Positions 6,160 to 13,456 of a stretch of DNA of 34,550 nucleotides are shown here, one piece after another; position 1 is the stretch's first letter, and every line of letters starts with the position of its first letter. A program made the translations under genes and the position numbers. The DNA comes from an uncultured Bacilli bacterium (GTDB lineage Bacteria > Bacillota_I > Bacilli_A > RF39 > UBA660): the NCBI GenBank assembly GCA_947625505.1, contig CANQON010000016.1, positions 1 through 34,550 of the forward strand, in the 5' to 3' direction. Below the pieces are notes generated by a model, which was not told the origin of the DNA, did not search any database, and saw only the letters and a program-made list of their open reading frames with translations.

Positions 6160-6958
6160 CTTTTATTAAAGTTTTATTCTTAATTTTATTTTTGATAATA
6201 TTTATTAAGTGATTAATAATAACTAATTCATCATCCATAGCTTCTTTTTGATTAAATAATAAATAGTTTAATATTAATATGTATGTATCATCATCTAAAG
6301 TATTAAGCTCTAAATATTTTTTTAATAATTCATATTTTCTATGACAACATATTTCAGCAAAATTAACATATTCAATAGGTAATAAACAATTTCTTTGATC
6401 ATTAAATAAATCACTTAATGATTTATCTTTATTAGCATGTAAAAATCTATTCATTAGATTAATAACACCTTTAAAAGCAAATTCATTAGTACTATATATA
6501 TTAGAACTATTTCTCAATATTCCTCTTTGTGATGGTTTAAGTATAGCCATAGGCAGACTATCTTTATATTTAAGAGAATATATAGGATCAATCGTATCAT
6601 CAATAATCCAAAAATATTTAACATCACTATCTAAATAGTTTTGTTCAAATACATTAGTCTTATTATAATTATAAAAACTACCTAGTTCTTCTTTAGTATC
6701 ACTCTTATAATCATATGATCCAAATAAATAAAAGCTTTTACCAATATTAATACCATCTACTATATACTTATTAAAAATATTTAAATATTGTTTAATGGCA
6801 TTAGTATCATAAGCATGTGTTGATAAAAAAATGATAGTTTGATCAATATTTAATTGTCTTCTTAATGTATTTATCATTTGCATAAATTCATGAGCCTTAG
6901 TATCATCAAGATTATTTAAGACACCATCAACATCTAACATAACGATGAATTTTGTCAT
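6146..6958 (-). CDS. HAD-like protein
   Basis: 270 residues. The first half has the HAD phosphatase signature: motif I DVDGVLN (9-15, nucleophile Asp9 and Asp11), a motif II-like Ser in IIFLSTHAYD (46), and a motif IV-like acidic pair in FWIIDDT (120-121). Lys141 in AILKPSQRG may serve as the motif III Lys, although the order would be unusual. The C-terminal 100 residues are helical and unfamiliar. The substrate cannot be predicted. It resembles the 'HAD domain in Swiss Army Knife RNA repair' style of short HAD proteins, but that is only an impression. A single minus-strand gene with an extended -10 at 6985-6993 and a weak AAGG-type RBS. Confidence 0.7.
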   Translation of the reverse strand: MTKFIVMLDVDGVLNNLDDTKAHEFMQMINTLRRQLNIDQTIIFLSTHAYDTNAIKQYLNIFNKYIVDGINIGKSFYLFGSYDYKSDTKEELGSFYNYNKTNVFEQNYLDSDVKYFWIIDDTIDPIYSLKYKDSLPMAILKPSQRGILRNSSNIYSTNEFAFKGVINLMNRFLHANKDKSLSDLFNDQRNCLLPIEYVNFAEICCHRKYELLKKYLELNTLDDDTYILILNYLLFNQKEAMDDELVIINHLINIIKNKIKNKTLIKEKTT

Positions 6959-6984
6959 ATAACTACCATCCTTTTAATAATTTT

Positions 6985-6993
6985 ATTTTAGCA
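6985..6993 (-). promoter_or_regulatory. Extended -10 promoter of the HAD-like gene
   Basis: Minus strand reads TGCTAAAAT (6993 down to 6985), 27 bases before the start codon. Confidence 0.6.
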
Positions 6994-7032
6994 TAATAAT
7001 TTATCTTAAGTATATAAATATCTAATAAAATA

Positions 7033-7041
7033 TGTTAAAAT
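7033..7041 (+). promoter_or_regulatory. Promoter of tRNA-Gln
   Basis: TGTTAAAAT at 7033-7041, an extended -10 about 19 bases before the tRNA. Confidence 0.6.
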
Positions 7042-7059
7042 AATATGTAGTTGCAATAT

Positions 7060-7134
7060 TGCCCCATAGCCAAGCGGTAAGGCGGTGGACTCTGACTCCA
7101 TTATGCGTTAGTTCGAATCTAACTGGGGCAGCCA
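7060..7134 (+). tRNA. tRNA-Gln (anticodon CUG)
   Basis: Cloverleaf of 75 nucleotides with encoded CCA. Acceptor TGCCCCA/TGGGGCA, D-arm AGCCAAGCGGTAAGGC, anticodon stem GTGGA/TCCAT with loop CTCTGAC (anticodon CTG, reads CAG), and T-arm GTTAGTTCGAATCTAAC. CUG is the rarer glutamine anticodon; an AT-rich genome should also carry a UUG species elsewhere. Confidence 0.95.
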
Positions 7135-7142
7135 TTTATTTT

Positions 7143-7165
7143 GTCTTATAATATAAGACTTTTTT
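7143..7165 (+). terminator. Terminator after tRNA-Gln
   Basis: GTCTTAT (7143-7149) pairs with ATAAGAC (7153-7159), followed by TTTTTT. Confidence 0.85.
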
Positions 7166-7167
7166 AT

Positions 7168-7196
7168 TTGACTTATAAAAAATAGAATTATATAAT
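7168..7196 (+). promoter_or_regulatory. Sigma-A promoter
   Basis: TTGACT (7168-7173), 17 bases, TATAAT (7191-7196). It drives the next two genes; the 5' leader to ATG 7257 would be about 55 bases. Confidence 0.8.
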
Positions 7197-7256
7197 AGAT
7201 GTTATCTATAGGGGATATATACTATTTGATACGCATAATAATTATAGGAGGTAAAT

Positions 7257-8627
7257 ATGTTAAAGTTTCGTACAACAAAATTATGTAAACTACCAGATTT
7301 AGAACTTACTAAATATAGTAAAAATAATGAATTTTACTTTAATAAATTAGATAAAAAAATATCTTCTCCTTTAGCGTGTTCTGTTAAAACATTTCCAACA
7401 AGGTATGCTATAGAAAGTGATACTCAAGCATATATGCTGCTATATGGAGGCTTTGAACCTATTGCTTTTATTAAAATAAATACGAATAATGAAAGCGATA
7501 ATCTAGATATTGAATTACACTTTGATGAACAATATATTAGCCAAAAACAAATGCAAGTATGGGTTGATGGTATTGTAAGTTCATTAGGCTTTAATTTTTT
7601 TGAACAAAGAAAAATACGTATTCGTTTATATAATTCTTTAGAACTACCTGATTATCAAAAAGAAAAAAGACATGGTATTACTTGGTATACTAAGAATAAT
7701 TCTTATCATGAATATATGCTTGAACTCGTAAATGAACTACAAACACTAAAAGATGCTTTAATTGGACAATCTAGTTTTGAAGAACAAATTTGTTTAAGCC
7801 CTAATATAAGTAATCCTATAAGTTTAAAAGAATATAATGATCACCATGTACCTACAAATGAAATATTTAATAATGCTGATGCAGTTATATTAAGAGGATT
7901 AGCTAAAGATAATAACCCTTTAACCGCAACTTTTAAAAGAGATGGAAGTATTTCTTATCATCATAAAACAAATAATAATGGAGAATTTGATATTATCTAT
8001 AACACTAAAGATGATGGTGTAGATATATATGCTAGAACTAATCATATATTTACTATTAATAGTAATTCCTCTAATAGTATAATTACTTTACCAAATTTAA
8101 CTATATCATGTGACAAATCATCATCTACAAAAACTTATCAATCATCAACATCTAAAGATAAGCAAACAAAAAGTATGATGACTCTTAAAATGAATAGTAA
8201 TGAAGAATTTGAATATTGTTATATTGATTTTAATACTTATAAGGGAAACCATGTTAATGGAACATTTATGCTACGAATATATCCTAATGGTTTACGTTTA
8301 TTTTATACACATCGTAAAGGTTTACATCAAAATATACCTTTACCATATAAATATCAAGAATTATTTTCATCTCATGGCCAAATAGATGTTAATATGCTTG
8401 ATGATTTAATTGATTCTATATTACCTATTATTAATCAGTATAGTAAGAAGTATCAATTTGACAGACCTTTAACTCTTGATGAAATATTTAATAATGAATC
8501 AGAGATTTATTATCAAGTTGAACAACTAGAAGAAATGATTGAATTACCATATTTACAACAATTAGTTGGTAATATTAGAAATCATAAAAAAGATTCTAAA
8601 ATAAAGAAGTATGAATCAAAGGAGTAA
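7257..8627 (+). CDS. Protein of unknown function, 456 residues
   Basis: Soluble protein with no signal peptide or membrane helix. The first 140 residues alternate strands and helices (AYMLLYGGFEPIAFIKIN, then IRIRLYNSLELPDY) and faintly recall a GNAT-type acetyltransferase core, but the acetyl-CoA pyrophosphate loop is not evident. A Ser/Thr-rich loop (about 285-305, with many Ser/Thr/Lys) separates a second beta-rich domain (305-375) from a helical tail ending in Lys-rich sequence. I do not recognise the family. The RBS AGGAGGT is five bases before ATG 7257. It lies four bases upstream of the Ppx/GppA-like gene in the same transcript, so the two probably act together. Confidence 0.75.
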   Translation: MLKFRTTKLCKLPDLELTKYSKNNEFYFNKLDKKISSPLACSVKTFPTRYAIESDTQAYMLLYGGFEPIAFIKINTNNESDNLDIELHFDEQYISQKQMQVWVDGIVSSLGFNFFEQRKIRIRLYNSLELPDYQKEKRHGITWYTKNNSYHEYMLELVNELQTLKDALIGQSSFEEQICLSPNISNPISLKEYNDHHVPTNEIFNNADAVILRGLAKDNNPLTATFKRDGSISYHHKTNNNGEFDIIYNTKDDGVDIYARTNHIFTINSNSSNSIITLPNLTISCDKSSSTKTYQSSTSKDKQTKSMMTLKMNSNEEFEYCYIDFNTYKGNHVNGTFMLRIYPNGLRLFYTHRKGLHQNIPLPYKYQELFSSHGQIDVNMLDDLIDSILPIINQYSKKYQFDRPLTLDEIFNNESEIYYQVEQLEEMIELPYLQQLVGNIRNHKKDSKIKKYESKE

Positions 8628-8630
8628 ACT

Positions 8631-9530
8631 ATGCGTTACATTATAATGGAAGTAGGTTCCACAAATACTAAAAGTTCTTTATATGATAATGGTAAAATAA
8701 AAGACTTAGGTTTTTGTACTATCGAATTTAAAAATAATTATAAACAAAATAATAAAATAATCGATAGTGATAAAGAAAAACTATATACTTATATTGATAA
8801 TATAAGAGAAATAGATGAAACTATCTATGTATATGGAACAAGTATTTTTCGTAATTTAAAAGATAGTGAAAAGCAAAAATGGTTAAAAGAATTTAAACTT
8901 AAAACAGGACTAGAATTTAATATTGTTTCTTCAGAAAAAGAAAATGAATATACAGTATATGGTGCTTGTAATATCGACTATAATGGTAAGATTGCTGTCA
9001 TGATAGGTGGTGGAGGATCTACTGAATTAGCTATTGTTTTAAATAAAAAAATTATAGAAACAATTAACTATGATTTTGGCGCTATGGATATAACTGATAA
9101 ATATCCTGACTTAAGAATGGATAAAGCTATTACACCATTTGATAAGATGCTAGAAGAAACATTACAAGGTATGAAGAAACCTAATAATAAAGCCGATCTT
9201 CTTATTTTAGCAGGAGGAGACTATATAATGTTTTATGAAACTCTTAAATATCCTGTATCTAAAAATAAATTATATCGTAATCAACTACAACCTTACATTT
9301 TAGATATTAAGTCAATGGATAAGCTAGATCAAGACTTTTTATATGAACAATCATTAGAAAAAATTATTAATGATAATGGTAATGATGGATGGTGGCGTGG
9401 AGCAAGAGGTATGCGTATATGTGTTAAATCCATTACTAAACTATTAGATACTAAATATATTATTCCTACAAGAATTAATATGTTATATGGTATTATAGAA
9501 GAAATAAATAATAGTTTTGACAAAGAATAA
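8631..9530 (+). CDS. Divergent Ppx/GppA-like ASKHA-fold protein
   Basis: 299 residues, the size of the bare phosphatase core without the C-terminal HD-like domain of E. coli Ppx. Family landmarks appear in order: phosphate-1 loop MEVGSTNTK (6-14), YGTSIFRN (68-75, cf. ATsAlR.A), SEKENEYTVYGA (101-112, cf. GEEEA..iy.G), phosphate-2 loop GGGGSTEL (126-133), and a final IIPTRINMLYGII (cf. the 'glReG' end). Two acidic positions are changed: the usual Asp of DxGS is Glu7, and the Asp before GGGSTE is Ile125. It may therefore not hydrolyse polyphosphate or pppGpp in the usual way, and could bind nucleotides or act as a kinase-like protein. RBS AAGGAG precedes ATG 8631. It is cotranscribed with the unknown 456-residue protein. 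Confidence 0.7.
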   Translation: MRYIIMEVGSTNTKSSLYDNGKIKDLGFCTIEFKNNYKQNNKIIDSDKEKLYTYIDNIREIDETIYVYGTSIFRNLKDSEKQKWLKEFKLKTGLEFNIVSSEKENEYTVYGACNIDYNGKIAVMIGGGGSTELAIVLNKKIIETINYDFGAMDITDKYPDLRMDKAITPFDKMLEETLQGMKKPNNKADLLILAGGDYIMFYETLKYPVSKNKLYRNQLQPYILDIKSMDKLDQDFLYEQSLEKIINDNGNDGWWRGARGMRICVKSITKLLDTKYIIPTRINMLYGIIEEINNSFDKE

Positions 9531-9545
9531 AAAAAGTGATAGTAT
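9517..9545 (+). promoter_or_regulatory. Promoter of the T-box/aspS transcript
   Basis: TTGACA (9517-9522), 17 bases, TAGTAT (9540-9545) with an upstream TGA as extended -10. It lies over the end of the Ppx-like gene. Confidence 0.8.
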
Positions 9546-9551
9546 GTGTTT

Positions 9552-9786
9552 ATCGACTTTGATTAGGACTAGTATTATTTATTACTTAATAGAGAGTTCA
9601 TGGTTGGTGGAAATGAATATGTTAATTAATAAGAAGACACCTAGGAGTTATTTATTTGAATAAAGTAGGATAAATCGGATGAGCCGTTATCTCATTAAGT
9701 GACTATGTACTTAGTATGTAGTAAGTAGGGTGGTACCACGGATTCAACAGTTATTCGTCCCTTTGTGGATTGATAACTGTTTTTTT
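9552..9786 (+). promoter_or_regulatory. T-box riboswitch, specifier GAC (Asp)
   Basis: Uncharged-tRNA sensor controlling the next gene. Visible parts: AGAGAG (9591-9596) and GGTTGGTGG (9602-9610) of stem I; specifier GAC (9636-9638) in the context GAAGACACC; and the T-box core AGGGTGGTACCACG (9727-9740). The terminator stem is ACAGTTAT (9747-9754) with ATAACTGT (9773-9780) and a T run. GAC is an Asp codon, in agreement with the downstream aspartyl-tRNA synthetase. Uncharged tRNA-Asp should favour the antiterminator and raise expression. Confidence 0.92.
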
Positions 9787-9801
9787 ATGGAAGGTGGTAT
9801 T

Positions 9802-11115
9802 ATGAAAAAAATATATTTTAATAAGTTAAATGAATATTTAAATCAAGAAATAACAATTGAAGGTTTTATTGATAGTATTCGTAATTTACAATATGTTCAG
9901 TTTTTAGTTGTTAGAGATAATACAGGTAAAGTACAAGTAACAATTGAAAAGAATGAATCTAATGTAGAATTAAATAAGATTGTAGATAATTTAACTGTGG
10001 AAGGAACAGTTAAAATAACTGGTAAGTTAGTCTCTAATGAAAAAGTAAAATTAAATGGTATGGAATTAATACCAAATGATATTATAGAAACAAGTAAATG
10101 TTTAGATGAATTACCAATTAATTACAAAGATAGTAAGAGTTCTAGTATCGATACACGCTTAAACTATCGTTTCTTGGACTTACGTAATGAAAAGAATATC
10201 TTAATGTTTAAAGTACAAACATGTTTAATTAATGCTATGCGTGAATTTGTCTTAAATAATAATTTTGTTGAAATCCACACACCAAAAATTATTAGTGCGG
10301 CAAGTGAATCAGGTTCTGATGTTTTTGAAGTTAATTACTTTGATCGTAAAGCTTATTTAGCGCAGTCTCCACAATTTTATAAGCAAATGGCTATGTGTAG
10401 TGGGTTTGATCGTGTCTTTGAAGTAGCTCCTGCTTTTCGTGCCGAAAAATCGAATTCTTATCGTCATACAACGGACTTTACATCATTTGATATTGAAATG
10501 AGTTATATGGAATCTTTAGATGAGTTAATGGATTTTGAAGAGAATCTTTTTATTGCAGGTTTAACTAAAGTAAAAGAAAAATATGGCGAAGATATTAAGA
10601 AATTATTTAATGTTGATGTTGTTATTCCTAGTAAGCCTTTTCCAAGGATTAAATTAGAAGAATTATATCAAATATTAGAAGAAAAATATCATTATAAAAT
10701 GAATTATGAAGATGTTGGTGATATGAATGCTGAAACGGAGAAATTAGCCTATCAATATGTAAAGGAAAAATATCATCATGAATTTGTTTTTATTACGGAT
10801 TTTAGTGCTAAAAAAAGAGCATTCTATCATAAAAGAGTTAATGGTATACCACAAGGAGCAGACCTTATTTGGAAAGGCTGTGAAACTACTACTTTAGCGC
10901 TTAGAGAGCATCGCTATGATATATTATGTGAACAAGCTAAAGAAAAAGGTTTAGGTAAAGATGTAGAATTTTATTTAGAGTTCTTTAAGTATGGGTGTCC
11001 ACCTCATGGAGGATTTGCTTTAGGTGTTGATCGTATTACCATGTTATTACTAGAAACAGGTTCTTTAAAAGAAACAATGTTCTTATTTAGAGGACCAACA
11101 AGATTAGAACCATAA
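9802..11115 (+). CDS. aspS: Aspartyl-tRNA synthetase, archaeal-type
   Basis: 437 residues from ATG 9802 (AAGGTGG RBS at 9791-9797); a longer reading would run into the T-box and is rejected. It charges tRNA-Asp. An N-terminal OB-fold anticodon-binding domain (1-100, FLVVRDNTGKVQVTI) is followed by the class II core: QSPQFYKQMAM before motif 2 (FRAEKSNSYRHTTDF, from 212) and motif 3 GFALGVDR (404-411). Its length and motif wording are those of the archaeal/eukaryotic AspRS type, without the 150-residue GAD insertion of the usual bacterial enzyme (about 590 residues). Many archaeal-type enzymes in bacteria are non-discriminating and also make Asp-tRNA-Asn for GatCAB; I cannot decide that here. 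Regulated by the T-box. Confidence 0.92.
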   Translation: MKKIYFNKLNEYLNQEITIEGFIDSIRNLQYVQFLVVRDNTGKVQVTIEKNESNVELNKIVDNLTVEGTVKITGKLVSNEKVKLNGMELIPNDIIETSKCLDELPINYKDSKSSSIDTRLNYRFLDLRNEKNILMFKVQTCLINAMREFVLNNNFVEIHTPKIISAASESGSDVFEVNYFDRKAYLAQSPQFYKQMAMCSGFDRVFEVAPAFRAEKSNSYRHTTDFTSFDIEMSYMESLDELMDFEENLFIAGLTKVKEKYGEDIKKLFNVDVVIPSKPFPRIKLEELYQILEEKYHYKMNYEDVGDMNAETEKLAYQYVKEKYHHEFVFITDFSAKKRAFYHKRVNGIPQGADLIWKGCETTTLALREHRYDILCEQAKEKGLGKDVEFYLEFFKYGCPPHGGFALGVDRITMLLLETGSLKETMFLFRGPTRLEP

Positions 11116-11140
11116 AAAGAGTTTTTATAACTCTTTTTTA
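11115..11140 (+). terminator. Terminator after aspS
   Basis: AAAAGAGTT (11115-11123) pairs with AACTCTTTT (11129-11137) across TTTAT, followed by T's. It begins at the stop codon. Confidence 0.88.
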
Positions 11141-11193
11141 TACACTCACAAAAATTTCACATTTCAGGAATATTATTAATTTGAGGTGAAAAA

Positions 11194-12756
11194 ATGTATA
11201 TATTAAAAAATGCCTTTATTAGTATAATTCGTAATAAAGGAAGAAATATTTTAATTGGAATAATTATTATGGTTATATCAGCATCATGCGCTGTAACTTT
11301 AGCTATTCGTTCATCAGCTGATAAAATAGTATCAGCTTATGAAAAGAAGTATCCTATTGAAGTTACTATTGGTATGAACCGTGAGAATCTTACTAAATCA
11401 TTTAGAGAGAATAATACATCACAAGAAGAAATGATTGAGTCATTTAATGAGATTGAACCTATTACTATTGAAGATGTTGAAAAGTATGGTGATAGTAACT
11501 ATGTAAGTAATTACTATTATACTTATAGTGTTAGTCTAAATGGAAAAGACTTAACGGAAGCTACAGATAGTTTAGTTAAGGAAACAACTAAAACAGAAGT
11601 AGAAACAAATACGCGTACAGAAACATTTGGTACTCCTCCAACAGGTGGAAGAGGAGATAAATTTCCAGGTAATTGGGGATCTAAAAGTACTACTGAGAAA
11701 AAAACGACCACAACAACGACAGAAAATATTCGCAATGAAAGAGCTAGTAGGGGTGTATTTACTTTAACAGGCTATAATTCATATGATGCTATGAACGACT
11801 TTATAAATGGTAATTATACAATTACTGATGGAGAAGTAAATAGTAATTTTGAAGATAATTATTGTGTTATAAGCGAAGAATTAGCAACTTTAAATGAAAT
11901 AAAAGTAGGAGATAAAATTACTTTAGTCAGTCCTAGTGATGAAGATATTACTTATGAATTAGAGGTAACAGGTATCTATAAAGAAAATACTGATGAAGCT
12001 AGTGATATGCGTAATATGTTTTCTTCATCAGCTAATAATATTATTACTAATGTTAATGTCGTAAAAAATATTGTTGCTAAAGATGAAGATGCTAACGCTA
12101 CAGTTAATCCTACTTATGTTTTAAAGAGTAAAGATAATATTGATGCTTTTGAACAAGAAGTAAAAGATAAAGATTTAAATGAATACTATATGTTAAGTAA
12201 TAATTTAGATATCGTTAATAATGCTACTAAATCTATTATTAGTGTTAAAAACTTTGCTACAACCTTTTTAATTATTACATTAATTATCGGAGCTGTAGTA
12301 TTACTTGTTATAACAATGATTAATATTCGTGAACGTAAATATGAAATAGGAGTATTACGTACTATTGGTATGCGTAAAAGTTTAGTTAGTTGTCAATTTA
12401 TGTTTGAATTACTAGCTGTATGTATTGTTGCTTTATTAATAGGAGCAGGTATTGGAGGATTATCTAGTGTTAAAATATCTAACTCATTATTAGCCTCTGA
12501 AATAGAAAATGCTAAAAGTGATATGGAAGCAATAAATCAAAATTTTGGTGGAAATATGATGCATGACAATCGTGACATGCAGAAATTTGATATTGTTAAT
12601 ATCGAAACAGTTAATAGTATTGATGCTGTCGTAGATTTTCAAGTATTAGGTAAATTATTATTAATAGGTGTAGGATTAACTCTTGTTGGTAGTATATCTG
12701 CTATGATTGCTATTTCTAGATTTTCACCATTAGATATTTTAAAGGAGCGTAGTTAA
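11194..12756 (+). CDS. FtsX-like ABC transporter permease
   Basis: 520 residues: one N-terminal membrane helix (about 17-38), a large extracytoplasmic domain (40-345), then three helices (about 350-376, 398-425, 488-512) ending RFSPLDILKERS, the classic MacB/FtsX permease tail. The outer domain contains a Thr/Lys-rich low-complexity insertion (about 130-180, TTTEKKTTTTTT-type) that is probably a flexible linker. RBS GAGGTGA before ATG 11194. The next gene starts right after the stop and encodes the ATPase, so together they form a MacB-like, two-subunit exporter or mechanotransducer. Such pairs often export peptides or lipoproteins or serve antimicrobial-peptide resistance; the substrate is unknown. 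Confidence 0.88.
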   Translation: MYILKNAFISIIRNKGRNILIGIIIMVISASCAVTLAIRSSADKIVSAYEKKYPIEVTIGMNRENLTKSFRENNTSQEEMIESFNEIEPITIEDVEKYGDSNYVSNYYYTYSVSLNGKDLTEATDSLVKETTKTEVETNTRTETFGTPPTGGRGDKFPGNWGSKSTTEKKTTTTTTENIRNERASRGVFTLTGYNSYDAMNDFINGNYTITDGEVNSNFEDNYCVISEELATLNEIKVGDKITLVSPSDEDITYELEVTGIYKENTDEASDMRNMFSSSANNIITNVNVVKNIVAKDEDANATVNPTYVLKSKDNIDAFEQEVKDKDLNEYYMLSNNLDIVNNATKSIISVKNFATTFLIITLIIGAVVLLVITMINIRERKYEIGVLRTIGMRKSLVSCQFMFELLAVCIVALLIGAGIGGLSSVKISNSLLASEIENAKSDMEAINQNFGGNMMHDNRDMQKFDIVNIETVNSIDAVVDFQVLGKLLLIGVGLTLVGSISAMIAISRFSPLDILKERS

Positions 12757-12757
12757 T

Positions 12758-13444
12758 ATGGCTAGAGTTAAAAAAAGTGAACCTATACTAAGATTAGAAA
12801 ATGTATCATATCGCTATAAAGATGCGGCTAAAGATGATTATGTTTTTAAAGATATATCTTATAGTTTTGAGCCTGGCAAAATATATGCTATTAAAGGAAA
12901 AAGTGGTAGTGGTAAAACAACATTATTATCATTAATTAGTGGATTAGAAACTAAGTATGAAGGTAAAATATATTTTCGAGATAAAGATTTAAGTAAAGTA
13001 AAATTAGATAAATATCGTAATTCTAATATTGGTATTGTCTTTCAAAGTTATAATCTGTTAGTTCATTTAACAGCTAATGAAAATATTATGTTATCAATGA
13101 ATATTAATGGCATGAAAGAAAAAAACAAAAAAGAATATGTTAATCAATTATTAGAAAGTGTAGGATTAACTAAAGAACATGCTAAAAGAAGAGTATTAAA
13201 ACTTTCAGGAGGAGAACAACAAAGAGTTGCTATTGCTCGTAGTTTATCATATCATCCTGATATGATAATTGCCGATGAACCAACAGGAAATTTAGATCAA
13301 GAAACAGAAAATGACATTATGCATATCTTTAGTGATTTAGCTCATAAAGAAAATAAATGTGTTATCATTGTTACACATTCTAATAATGTAGCTAAACAAG
13401 TAGATGAAGTATTTGAATTAAAGGGTACAAAAAAAGGATTGTAA
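12758..13444 (+). CDS. ABC transporter ATP-binding protein (MacB/LolD type)
   Basis: 228 residues with a complete ATPase core: Walker A GKSGSGKTT (47-55), Q-loop FQSYNLL (95-101), signature LSGGEQQR (149-156), Walker B MIIADEP (169-175) followed by TGNLD, and switch His in VIIVTHSN. The TGNLD and FQSYNLL wording places it in the LolD/MacB/FtsE group that partners FtsX-type permeases, matching the gene just upstream (one base between stop and start). AAGGAG RBS lies in the end of the permease gene. No response regulator or histidine kinase is adjacent, unlike bacitracin-type systems. Confidence 0.93.
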   Translation: MARVKKSEPILRLENVSYRYKDAAKDDYVFKDISYSFEPGKIYAIKGKSGSGKTTLLSLISGLETKYEGKIYFRDKDLSKVKLDKYRNSNIGIVFQSYNLLVHLTANENIMLSMNINGMKEKNKKEYVNQLLESVGLTKEHAKRRVLKLSGGEQQRVAIARSLSYHPDMIIADEPTGNLDQETENDIMHIFSDLAHKENKCVIIVTHSNNVAKQVDEVFELKGTKKGL

Positions 13445-13456
13445 AAATCCTTTTTT
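13430..13456. terminator. Bidirectional terminator
   Basis: AAAAAAGGATT (13430-13440) pairs with AATCCTTTTTT (13446-13456). It ends both the ABC operon and the converging LCP gene, and overlaps both gene ends. Confidence 0.9.

Noticed and set aside
9730-9801. N-terminal extension of the aspartyl-tRNA synthetase reading frame
   Set aside because: The frame stays open upstream, but these codons lie in the T-box antiterminator/terminator and no RBS precedes them; ATG 9802 has one.
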